NCBI GenBank assembly: GCA_964614585.1
Contig: CAZTLW010000063.1
Coordinates: forward strand, 1 to 12,821
Length of the DNA: 12,821 bases
Direction of reading: 5' to 3'
Source of the DNA: JAHEFX01 sp964614585
Lineage (GTDB): Bacteria > Actinomycetota > Acidimicrobiia > Spongiisociales > JAENVV01
Below the pieces are notes generated by a model, which was not told the origin of the DNA, searched no databases, and saw only the letters and a program-made list of their open reading frames with translations. Below are positions 1-6,329 of this stretch, piece by piece. The position numbers were made by a program, and so were the translations under genes. The stretch's first letter is position 1, and the number at the start of each line of letters is the position of its first letter.

Positions 1-40
1 GTACTCGTTCATCGGCCCGCGCACCCCCTGACCCCGTCTG

Positions 41-122
41 CAACCCAGGGTTGGTGCGGGGGCTCCCCATCGGAAGCGTGGGCCGAGGAGGGCACCCAGC
101 ACCACCACCAGCCCACGCTTCG
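41..122 (-). repeat. Composite palindromic repeat, copy 1
   Basis: AACCCAGGGTT at 42-52 is flanked by complementary C and G (41, 53) and, further out, by CCCCG (32-36) and CGGGG (57-61). A second inverted repeat, GAAGCGTGGGC (73-83) with GCCCACGCTTC (111-121), lies 20 nt away. Read on the minus strand the order is long hairpin then AACCCTGGGTT, and the hairpin starts GAAGCGTGGGCTGG, matching 13 of 14 bases of the element at 10907-10920. It lies upstream of the ADP-ribosylglycohydrolase gene and may close a gene outside the window. No gene is seen in 1-161. Confidence 0.7.
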
Positions 123-161
123 ATCGGGCAGGATCGGGGTCACGGTCCTACCATCACCACC

Positions 162-1109
162 GTGACCACCGAGGACCGCATCGCCGGCGCGCTGCTCGGC
201 GTCCACGTGGGCGATTCGCTCGGGGCGTCGTGTGAGTTCATGACCCCGGCCGCCATCGCCGAGGCGTACCCCTACGGCGTCTACGAGATGACCGGCGGCG
301 GGGCGTTCAACTGGCCGCCCGGGGCGGCCACCGACGACACCTCGCTCACCAAGGCCGTCCTCGACGCCTACCTCACCGACCCCGACGACGTCGTGCGGGC
401 CGCCGCCGACAACATGCTGGCGTGGATGCGCACCGGGCCACCGGACGTCGGCGGCGCCACCCACATCGGCCTCTCCCGCTACGCCGAGTCGGGCGACCCG
501 GCCAAGGCCGGCTCCGGCCACGGCCAGGCCGGCAACGGATCGCTCATGCGGACCATCCCCGTCGCCCTCGCCCGGCCCGACCGGGCGGCCCGCCACCGGG
601 AGGCCGTCGCCATCTCGGCCATCACCCACGATGACGCCCGCTGCACCGGCGCCTGCGTCGCCTACTGCGACCTCGTCGACCTGCTCGTGGCCGGCACCGA
701 CCCGGCGGCGGCGGTCGAACGGGTGCTCGCCGAGGAGTGGTTGGACGAGTTCAGTCCCCACATCCGCCGGGCACTGGTGTTCGGCGCCGATCTCGCCCCC
801 GACTCGCTGCGGCTGGCCGGACCCGAGATCATCCCCGCCATGGAGCACGGGCCGTACGGCGGCGGCGGGTACGTGCTCGACGCCTTGACGATCTCGGTGG
901 GGGCGCTGCTCACCCCCGACCCGTTCGACGACGTGCTGCCGATGGTCATCCAGCTCGGCGGCGACGCCGACACGAACGGGGCCATCGCCGGGGGCCTGCT
1001 GGGGGCCCGCGACGGCGTCGACGCCATCCCCGAGGAGTGGCTGGCGCGACTCGAGCACGGGGGCCACTTCCGGACGTCGGTGCCGAGGTTGGCGGCCCTG
1101 CGCGGTTGA
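162..1109 (+). CDS. ADP-ribosylglycohydrolase (DraG-type) family protein
   Basis: A 315-aa cytosolic protein of the ADP-ribosylglycohydrolase family, whose members remove ADP-ribose from proteins or small acceptors using two Mg2+ ions. The full set of family motifs is visible: GDSLG (17-21), TDDT (57-60), GNGSLMR (124-130), THDDA (155-159) and GGDADTNGA (266-274); the Asp/Thr residues of TDDT and GGDADT are the expected metal ligands, so the protein is probably active. The GTG at 162 is chosen because the frame upstream runs through a palindromic repeat and encodes low-complexity sequence, while homology-like sequence begins at EDRIAGALLG. There is no Shine-Dalgarno sequence, but TACCAT (149-154) is a fair -10 box placed for a leaderless start; the -35 is weak. 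No ADP-ribosyltransferase partner is seen, so the substrate is unknown. Confidence 0.9.
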   Translation: MTTEDRIAGALLGVHVGDSLGASCEFMTPAAIAEAYPYGVYEMTGGGAFNWPPGAATDDTSLTKAVLDAYLTDPDDVVRAAADNMLAWMRTGPPDVGGATHIGLSRYAESGDPAKAGSGHGQAGNGSLMRTIPVALARPDRAARHREAVAISAITHDDARCTGACVAYCDLVDLLVAGTDPAAAVERVLAEEWLDEFSPHIRRALVFGADLAPDSLRLAGPEIIPAMEHGPYGGGGYVLDALTISVGALLTPDPFDDVLPMVIQLGGDADTNGAIAGGLLGARDGVDAIPEEWLARLEHGGHFRTSVPRLAALRG

Positions 1110-1133
1110 CGGGGGTGGGCTCGCTCCTACGGT
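1106..1133 (+). promoter_or_regulatory. Putative promoter for the small lipoprotein gene
   Basis: TTGACG (1106-1111), a 16-nt spacer and TACGGT (1128-1133, fits TANNNT) put the expected transcription start at the ATG at 1141, so the mRNA would be leaderless. The -35 box overlaps the TGA stop of the upstream gene (1107-1109). Inferred from consensus only. Confidence 0.4.
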
Positions 1134-1140
1134 TGGGCCG

Positions 1141-1479
1141 ATGAGAAGTGCCCTGCTGCTGGTCGCCGTCGCTGCGTTGGCGGTCGGCTGTGCCGGGGAG
1201 GTGGGCGACGACGGCGTCGACACCTCGGCGGTCCCCGACGAGGTCCTCGACCCGATCCTCGCCGACGTCACCGAGCGGACCGGGGACGACGATCCGACGG
1301 TGGTGCTCGCCAAGGCGGTGGAGTGGTCGGATGCCTCGTTCGGGTGCCCGGTGGCCGACGTCACCTACGCCCAGGTCATCACGCCCGGCTACCAGGTGGT
1401 CGTGGAGGCCGGCGGGGAGACCCTCGACTACCGGTCCGACGAGGCCGGCAACTTTCGCATCTGCGAACCAGACGCCTGA
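1141..1479 (+). CDS. Small secreted lipoprotein, unknown function
   Basis: A 112-aa protein with a short Arg-containing N-terminus, a hydrophobic stretch (4-15) and a lipobox LAVGC ending at Cys17, so it is probably exported and lipid-anchored. The mature part begins with an acidic linker and ends in a compact domain of about 55 residues (EWSDASFGCP ... GNFRIC) with two cysteines, Cys69 and Cys108, which could form a disulfide. The pattern of a W-S-D-x-S-x-G-C-P motif followed by a GY-x-V-V-V-E-A-x-G strand is one I associate with a small domain common in actinobacterial and other bacterial lipoproteins of unknown role. It lies 31 nt after the ADP-ribosylglycohydrolase gene, but has its own promoter-like sequence. 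The function cannot be told from sequence. Confidence 0.75.
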   Translation: MRSALLLVAVAALAVGCAGEVGDDGVDTSAVPDEVLDPILADVTERTGDDDPTVVLAKAVEWSDASFGCPVADVTYAQVITPGYQVVVEAGGETLDYRSDEAGNFRICEPDA

Positions 1480-1633
1480 CGTCCCGAACCCAGGGTTGGC
1501 CACCGTCGAAATGACGCGCTCCGGCCCAGAGAACGCCCCCGCCCCGCGGTCCCGAACCCTGGGTTCCCAGACACGCCCTGCGTGAACTGGGGCCCGCGCT
1601 TTCGGGGGCGAGCCTGCACCGGAACCCTGGGTT
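1478..1633. repeat. Cluster of three AACCCWGGGTT palindromes with decayed composite element
   Basis: This fills the gap between two converging genes. The 11-mer occurs at 1487-1497 (A centre), 1555-1565 (T centre) and 1623-1633 (T centre). The last sits 2 nt beyond the Rieske gene's stop; the first sits 7 nt beyond the lipoprotein stop. Between the first two, 1493-1528 resembles the 37-nt palindrome at 10913-10949: the right arm matches well (GACGCGCTCC then GCCCAGAGAACG) and the left arm is decayed. The distance from right arm to the next AACCC is 26 nt in both places. GACG (1478-1481) and CGTC (1504-1507) flank the first copy. A bidirectional terminator role would fit the position but no T-run is present. 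Confidence 0.75.
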
Positions 1634-1635
1634 CG

Positions 1636-2772
1636 CTACGCCAGGGCCTGGGCGATCTGGGCGTGGAAGTGGGACAGGGCCGGCTCGTTGCGGCCGAACA
1701 CCACCTCGGGCAGGGAGCCCGCCGCCAGCGACCGGTGGATCTGGCGGGTGCGGGGGAAGTCCTCGGTGAAGACGATCTCGACCGTCAGCCCCCAGTTCTT
1801 CTGGAAGTACTCGGTCTCGTCGACCCGGTCCCGGGGCACGTAGAACGCCAGCTCGATCGCCGTCTGGTCGGGCCGCCCGTCGATCGGCGAGAACCGCCAC
1901 AGCTCGAAGTGGTCGTACATGTGCACGAGGATCGCGTTCGGGAAGACCAGGTGGATCATGATCGACCGGTCCACCACCGACCACTCCTCCCGGGGTCGCT
2001 CCTCCAGTTCCTTCACGTTCCGGTTGAGGCCGATGACCCGCCCGTGGGGACCGAACGTGTGGGTGGGCGTCGGCGTCGACAACAGGAACGGGCTCAGCGA
2101 GTCCTTGTGGAGGCTGAACACGTGGTACAGCTCGAGGAACGTGTCGAGCGCCAGCTTCCAGTTCACGTCGAGCGTGAACGTCTCCCGCTCGAGCGGCACG
2201 TGGTCGGCGGCCCCCAGCGGCGCCAGGTCGGCCGCCATCCCCGCCAGCCACTCGTCGATCTCGAAGTCCTCGCCCGCCGGGTGCATGAACAGGAACCCGT
2301 CCTGCTCGCGGGCCGGCACCGACAGCAGCCCGAACTCCTCGGGGGTCAACTCGGCGAACCCGTCCCGGGCCAGCGGCATGCCCACGAGCCCGCCGTGGAG
2401 GTCGTACACCCACGCGTGGTACGGGCAGGTGAACGTCCGCTTCGTCTCGCCCGACCCGTCGGCGATCGGGCAGCCCCGGTGGCGGCAGGCATTGACGAAG
2501 CAGCGGGCGTCGCCGTCCTCGCCGCGCACCAACAGGTACGGCACCCCGGCGATCTCGAACGTGACGTAGGCACCGGGGGTGGGGATGTCGGTGGAGAACG
2601 CCACCAGCTGGGGCATCGTCTTGAAGAGCCGCTCGACCTCCCGGGCGGTCTGGTCGGGGTCGAGGTAGTCCGACGCCGGGTTGCGGTAGACGGCGTCGGC
2701 CATCGGGGTGGTGCGGGCGTCCTTCATGGCGAAGAACTCGTCGAGCACCTCGAGTTGTCGCTTGTGGTCCAT
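1636..2772 (-). CDS. Rieske non-heme iron oxygenase, terminal subunit
   Basis: A 378-aa oxygenase alpha subunit. These enzymes use a Rieske [2Fe-2S] cluster and a mononuclear Fe(II) to insert oxygen into, or demethylate, organic substrates. The Rieske motif is C96-x-H98 ... C116-x2-H119. The mononuclear iron ligands are H217 and H222 (ELYHVFSLH) and probably D338. The residue that usually bridges the two metal centres between subunits is Glu214, as in carnitine-oxygenase-type enzymes, rather than the Asp of ring-hydroxylating dioxygenases. It is the last gene of the five-gene operon, 9 nt after the SDR gene, and has its own strong GAGGAG ribosome site. No ferredoxin or reductase gene lies in the window, so electrons must come from elsewhere. 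The substrate is unknown; the acyl-CoA genes beside it suggest an aliphatic or branched carboxylic acid or its precursor. Confidence 0.92.
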   Translation of the reverse strand: MDHKRQLEVLDEFFAMKDARTTPMADAVYRNPASDYLDPDQTAREVERLFKTMPQLVAFSTDIPTPGAYVTFEIAGVPYLLVRGEDGDARCFVNACRHRGCPIADGSGETKRTFTCPYHAWVYDLHGGLVGMPLARDGFAELTPEEFGLLSVPAREQDGFLFMHPAGEDFEIDEWLAGMAADLAPLGAADHVPLERETFTLDVNWKLALDTFLELYHVFSLHKDSLSPFLLSTPTPTHTFGPHGRVIGLNRNVKELEERPREEWSVVDRSIMIHLVFPNAILVHMYDHFELWRFSPIDGRPDQTAIELAFYVPRDRVDETEYFQKNWGLTVEIVFTEDFPRTRQIHRSLAAGSLPEVVFGRNEPALSHFHAQIAQALA

Positions 2773-2777
2773 CTCAG

Positions 2778-2783
2778 CTCCTC
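2778..2783 (-). promoter_or_regulatory. Ribosome binding site of the Rieske gene
   Basis: GAGGAG on the minus strand lies 5 nt before the ATG at 2772-2770 and overlaps the TGA stop of the SDR gene (2784-2782). This fixes the Rieske start and implies translation coupled to the SDR gene. Confidence 0.75.
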
Positions 2784-3540
2784 ACAGGAAGACGGTCCCG
2801 CCGTCGACCATGAACGTCTGGCCGGTCAGGAACCGCGAGTCGTCCGACGCCAGCCAGGCCACCGTCCCGGCGACGTCGGCGGGGTCGAGGTTCGACCGCA
2901 GCGCCTGGCCGGCGGCGATGACCTGCTTGGCCTTCTCGAGCCGGTCGCCGAAGAACTCCTCGGTGCCCTCCGTGAGCACCGCCGAGGGGGCGAGGGCGTT
3001 GACCCGGATCCAGTGTCGGCCCTCCTCGCGGGCGAGGCCCCGGGTGAGTCCGATCACCGCAGCCTTCGACGTCGTGTAGTGGATGTTGTTGGGCAGCCCG
3101 TACACGGCGGCGAGCGACGACATGTTGACGATCGAGCCGCCACCCCGCTCGCGCATCGACGGCACCGCCGCCTTGCACATGTGCCAGATGCCCTTGACGT
3201 TGACCGTCATCACCCGGTCCCACTCGTCCTCGGGGATCGTGTCGAACGGCCCGGCCGACAGCCCGGCGTAGAGGGCGGCGTTGTTGACGAGGACGTCGAG
3301 GCCGCCGTAGGCGTCGACGGCCTCGGCCACGGCCGCCCGGCACGAGTCCGCGTCGGCGATGTCGACCCGCACCCCGACGGCGCGACCGCCGGCCGCCTCG
3401 ATGGCGGCGACGGTCTCGTCGCAGGGGTTCAGGTCGGCGGCCACCACTGCGGCGCCGTCGGCGGCGAGCCGCTCGGCGAACGCCCGGCCCATGCCGCGGG
3501 CGGCGCCGGTGACGAGGGCGACCTTGCCGTCGAGGCTCAC
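2782..3540 (-). CDS. Short-chain dehydrogenase/reductase (SDR), classical type
   Basis: A 252-aa NAD(P)-dependent alcohol/ketone oxidoreductase, the usual length for classical SDRs. The cofactor motif TGAARGMG is at 11-18. Asp36 at the end of the second strand favours NAD(H). The structural NNAA motif is at 86-89, and the catalytic set is N114, S142, Y155 and K159 (YTTSK). The C-terminal GQTFMVDGG is typical. The expected PG turn after the sixth strand is replaced by PS (APSAVLT). The start is a GTG that forms a 4-nt GTGA overlap with the stop of the cobalamin-binding subunit gene. In the operon it probably oxidises a hydroxyacyl intermediate, which might be made by the oxygenase or by the mutase/crotonase steps. 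The actual substrate cannot be read from sequence. Confidence 0.92.
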   Translation of the reverse strand: MSLDGKVALVTGAARGMGRAFAERLAADGAAVVAADLNPCDETVAAIEAAGGRAVGVRVDIADADSCRAAVAEAVDAYGGLDVLVNNAALYAGLSAGPFDTIPEDEWDRVMTVNVKGIWHMCKAAVPSMRERGGGSIVNMSSLAAVYGLPNNIHYTTSKAAVIGLTRGLAREEGRHWIRVNALAPSAVLTEGTEEFFGDRLEKAKQVIAAGQALRSNLDPADVAGTVAWLASDDSRFLTGQTFMVDGGTVFL

Positions 3541-3956
3541 GATCGCACCCCCCGGACGACCTCGGCGACGCCGGCCACGACCGCGTCGAGGTGGTCGACG
3601 ACGGTGAACACGGCCCGGGCCCCGGCGTCGAGCACGACGGGCACGTCGTCGGGGGGGATGGTGCCGCCGACGACGACCGGCACGTCGCCCGATCCGCCCT
3701 CGGCCATGGCGTCGACCACCGCCTTCGTGAGCTCGACGTGGGAACCCGAGAGGATCGAGAGGCCGACGACGTCCACGTCCTCGTCGATCGCCACCTTGGT
3801 GATCTGGGCCGGGGTCTTGCGCAGTCCGGTGTAGATGACCTCGGCGCCGGCGTCGCGCAGGGCGAGGGCGACCACCTTGGCACCGGCGTCGTGGCCGTCG
3901 AGGCCGGGCTTGGCCACCAGGACCCGGATGCCGCGCAGGGGGTACTCGTCGGCCAT
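3537..3956 (-). CDS. Acyl-CoA mutase, small cobalamin-binding subunit
   Basis: A 139-aa B12-binding domain protein, the size of the separate small subunits of isobutyryl-CoA, 2-hydroxyisobutyryl-CoA and archaeal-type methylmalonyl-CoA mutases. The cobalamin signature is complete: D20-x-H22-x2-G25 (GLDGHDAG), then S67-x-L69 (GLSILSGS) and G97-G98 (VVVGGTIPPDD). His22 would replace the dimethylbenzimidazole ligand of cobalt (base-off/His-on). The ATG at 3956 makes an ATGA overlap with the stop of the large-subunit gene and the stop makes a GTGA overlap with the SDR gene, so the two mutase subunits are expected to be made in fixed ratio. The GIR-V-L-x-A-KPGLDGHD start is canonical. No MeaB-type G-protein chaperone or cobalamin adenosyltransferase gene is seen nearby. 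Confidence 0.95.
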   Translation of the reverse strand: MADEYPLRGIRVLVAKPGLDGHDAGAKVVALALRDAGAEVIYTGLRKTPAQITKVAIDEDVDVVGLSILSGSHVELTKAVVDAMAEGGSGDVPVVVGGTIPPDDVPVVLDAGARAVFTVVDHLDAVVAGVAEVVRGVRS

Positions 3957-5515
3957 CAGAACCGCACCGGTTCCACGAACTCGCCCCACACGTCGCGGAG
4001 GGCGTCGGCCATCTCGCCCACGGTCGCCTCGGCGTGGGCGCAGTCGACGAGGTGGGGCATGAGGTTCTCCGAATCGATCTCGGCGGCCGACCGGAGGGCG
4101 TCGAGGCTGCGCCGGACGGCGGCCTCGTCGCGTTCGGTCCGAAGCAACTCGAGCTTCTCGAGGACCCGGGCCGAGACCTCGGGGTCCAGGCTGAACGTCT
4201 CGCCCACGCCGGGGTCCTGGTTGACGGTGTGGACGTTGACGCCCACCCGCGGGAACGACCCGTCGTCGAGCGATCGCTTCAGCTCGAGGGCCCGGTGGGC
4301 GATGCGGGCCTGCAGCGCCCCGGTCTCGATCGCCGACACGATGCCGCCCTGGGCGTCGAGCTCGTCGATGATGCCCCGGATCTGCGCCTCCATCCGGTCG
4401 GTGAGGTCCTCGACGAGGTGGGAGCCGCCGAGGGGGTCGACCGACCCGGCCACCCCCGACTCGAGCGCCACCACCTGCTGGGTGCGCAGCGCCAGCTCGG
4501 CGGCGGCCTCGGTGGGGATCTGGAACGCCTCGTCGTAGGCGGCGGTGAAGATCGACTGGGCCCCGCCGAGCACCGCAGCGAGGTTCTCGATGGTCACCCG
4601 GACGACGTTGTTGATGGGCTGTTCGGCGGTGAGCGACGACCCACCGCACACGACGCCGAAGCGGAACTGCATCGCCTTGGGGTCGGTGGCGCCCATCTCG
4701 TCGCGCATGATCTTCGCCCACAACCGCCGGCCGGCCCGGAACTTGGCGACCTCCTCGAAGAGGTCCATGTGGACGTAGAAGAAGAACGACAGGCGGCGGC
4801 CGAAGTGGTCGACGTCGCCGCCGCGGCGGACCAGCTCCTCGACGTACGCTCGGCCGTTGGCGAGCGTGAACGCCATCTCCTCGGCGGCGGTCGCGCCGGC
4901 GTCGCGCATGTGGGCCCCGGCGATCGAGATCGGGTTGAACTTCGGGGTCTGGTCGTTGGAGAAGAGGATCGAGTCGGCGACGAGGCGCATCGACGGCCGC
5001 ACCGGCCAGATCCAGGTGCCGCGGGCGGCGTACTCCTTGAGCGGGTCGTTCTGGATCGTGCCCCGTAGGCGCTTGCGGGGCACGCCCATCCGGTCGGCGG
5101 CCGCCACGTACATGGCGTAGACCATGGCGGCGGTGCCGTTGATGGTGAAGGAGGTGGAGATCGCCCCGAGGTCGATGTCGGCGAAGATCCGCTCCATCTC
5201 CCGGACGCTGAAGAGCGACACGCCCACCTTGCCGATCTCGGAGCGGGCGAGCTCGTGGTCGGGGTCGTAGCCGCACTGGGTGGGCAGGTCGAGGGCGACG
5301 CTGAGGCCGGTCTGGCCGCGGTCGAGCAGGAACCGGTAGCGCTCGTTGGTCTCCTCGGCGGTGCCGAAGCCCGAGTACTGGCGCATCGTCCACAGCCGGC
5401 CGCGGTAGCCGGTGGGGAAGATGCCGCGGGTGAAGGGGAACTCGCCGGGCTGCTCGCCGTCGCCGGCGACGATCGGGATCTCGAGCCCGGAGCGATTGGT
5501 GACGATGTCGGTCAT
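3956..5515 (-). CDS. B12-dependent acyl-CoA mutase, large (catalytic) subunit, divergent active site
   Basis: A 519-aa methylmalonyl-CoA-mutase-family large subunit lacking the B12 domain, which the next gene supplies. It should rearrange the carbon skeleton of an acyl-CoA by an adenosyl radical. Compared from memory with the Propionibacterium enzyme: Tyr47 matches Tyr89, Ala74 matches Ala116 and Arg165 matches Arg207. That set is typical of methylmalonyl-CoA mutase and differs from the Phe/Gln of isobutyryl-CoA mutase and the Ile/Asp of 2-hydroxyisobutyryl-CoA mutase. His202 matches His244. However, Tyr243 is Ala201, the His and Gln of the RxHxQT motif are Gly287 and Val289 (RFGVVCGG), and the HTN of QSxHTN is FTA (323-325), while the following Glu is kept (Glu329). 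A carboxylated substrate is likely, but not confidently methylmalonyl-CoA. ATGA overlaps exist at both ends. Confidence 0.92.
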   Translation of the reverse strand: MTDIVTNRSGLEIPIVAGDGEQPGEFPFTRGIFPTGYRGRLWTMRQYSGFGTAEETNERYRFLLDRGQTGLSVALDLPTQCGYDPDHELARSEIGKVGVSLFSVREMERIFADIDLGAISTSFTINGTAAMVYAMYVAAADRMGVPRKRLRGTIQNDPLKEYAARGTWIWPVRPSMRLVADSILFSNDQTPKFNPISIAGAHMRDAGATAAEEMAFTLANGRAYVEELVRRGGDVDHFGRRLSFFFYVHMDLFEEVAKFRAGRRLWAKIMRDEMGATDPKAMQFRFGVVCGGSSLTAEQPINNVVRVTIENLAAVLGGAQSIFTAAYDEAFQIPTEAAAELALRTQQVVALESGVAGSVDPLGGSHLVEDLTDRMEAQIRGIIDELDAQGGIVSAIETGALQARIAHRALELKRSLDDGSFPRVGVNVHTVNQDPGVGETFSLDPEVSARVLEKLELLRTERDEAAVRRSLDALRSAAEIDSENLMPHLVDCAHAEATVGEMADALRDVWGEFVEPVRF

Positions 5516-6279
5516 CGCTTGCGGTTGAGGAAGGCGTCGAGGGCGTCCCAGTGGTCGGGGTGCACCCAGTTGGTGGTGAAGTGGGCGAGCTCGATCGACT
5601 CGAGCTCGTCGCGGTGGGCGCCGGCCCGGGCGGCGGCGGTGAGGGCCTTGTAGGTGCGGAGCACCTGGACCTGTCGCTCGAGCATCGGGGCGAGCCACTC
5701 GGCGGTGGCCTCGGCGACCGAGTGGCCGGTGTGGGCGACGTGGTCGACGAGGCCGAGGTGCTCGGCGGCGTGGGCGTCGAGCAGCTCGGTGGTGGTCATG
5801 AGCCGCAGCGCGGTGGACGGGCCGACCCGGTCGATGAGGTCGGGCCCGCCACCCCAGGCCGAGGTGATCGCCTGGCGGCCCTGGATGTAGCCGATGCGGG
5901 CGTGGCTGGCGGCGACCCGGAAGTCGAAGGCCAGCGCCAGCTCGGCGCCGCCGCCGAGGGCGTCGCCGTTGAGGGCGGCGACGGTGGGGACCGGGTGGGC
6001 GCGGACCCGGTCGAGGACCCCACGCACGCGGCGGGCCATCGCCTCGGCCTCGGCCTCGGTCCGCAGGTCCGACAACTCGACGAGGTCGCCGCCGGAGGCG
6101 AAGTGGGTCTCGCCCTCGCCGGTGACGACGAGCGCCTTGTGGGTGGGCTCGCCGGCCAGTTCGTCGAGGTGGGCGGTCAGCTCGTCGAGGGTTTCCTTCG
6201 AGAGCGCGTTGCGCTTCTCGGGCCGGTCGATCGTGAGCGTGACGACGTCGTCGACGACGTCGCGGCGGGTGAGGGCCAT
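5512..6279 (-). CDS. Crotonase-fold enzyme, enoyl-CoA hydratase family, possibly a malonyl-type acyl-CoA decarboxylase
   Basis: A 255-aa crotonase-superfamily protein and first gene of the operon. The oxyanion-hole segments ASGGDL (61-66) and LGGGAELA (108-115) are present. Glu113 matches the first catalytic Glu of rat enoyl-CoA hydratase (Glu144), but the second (Glu164, usually in a PE motif) is replaced by Gln133 in GYIQGRQAITSAWGGG. The WGG(G) turn at 142-145, in place of PGxGG, recalls ethylmalonyl-/methylmalonyl-CoA decarboxylases (ECHDC1 type). That would fit a neighbour mutase with a carboxylate-binding Arg, so it may decarboxylate the mutase product or clear a side product, rather than hydrate an enoyl-CoA. 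The ATG at 6279 is preferred to the GTG at 6282: there is no ribosome site and the promoter places transcription start at about 6281-6279, so the message is probably leaderless. Confidence 0.85.
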   Translation of the reverse strand: MALTRRDVVDDVVTLTIDRPEKRNALSKETLDELTAHLDELAGEPTHKALVVTGEGETHFASGGDLVELSDLRTEAEAEAMARRVRGVLDRVRAHPVPTVAALNGDALGGGAELALAFDFRVAASHARIGYIQGRQAITSAWGGGPDLIDRVGPSTALRLMTTTELLDAHAAEHLGLVDHVAHTGHSVAEATAEWLAPMLERQVQVLRTYKALTAAARAGAHRDELESIELAHFTTNWVHPDHWDALDAFLNRKR

Positions 6280-6287
6280 CACGTGGC

Positions 6288-6317
6288 AAGCTAGACAAAA
6301 TTCCGATATTGTGTCAA
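6288..6317 (-). promoter_or_regulatory. Operon promoter with overlapping TetR-type operator
   Basis: On the minus strand TTGACA (6317-6312), an 18-nt spacer and TAGCTT (6293-6288) form a near-consensus promoter pointing at the ATG at 6279. Inside it lies the inverted repeat GACAAAAT (6294-6301), 6-nt spacer, ATTGTGTC (6308-6315), 7 of 8 positions matching. A 22-bp site overlapping the -35 and spacer, between a TetR gene and its divergent operon, is the usual arrangement for autoregulated repression. The TetR promoter on the plus strand would overlap the same site (for example TAGACA at 6292-6297 as its -35). The binding itself is inferred. Confidence 0.7.
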
Positions 6318-6329
6318 ACGATTTCGCCG

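Noticed and set aside
9..1364. A 451-codon minus-strand frame opposite the ADP-ribosylglycohydrolase gene
   Set aside because: It runs antisense through a gene with all family motifs and through the palindromic repeat, and looks compositionally biased.
1582..3834. A 750-codon plus-strand open frame opposite the Rieske, SDR and B12-subunit genes
   Set aside because: It is antisense to three genes with clear motifs, is low in complexity and rich in Arg/Gly/Val/His, and has no recognisable domain. Long open antisense frames are expected at this GC content.
3956..5515. Assignment as 2-hydroxyisobutyryl-CoA mutase
   Set aside because: The diagnostic Ile and Asp of that enzyme are Tyr47 and Ala74 here, so despite the neighbouring Rieske gene the assignment is not supported.
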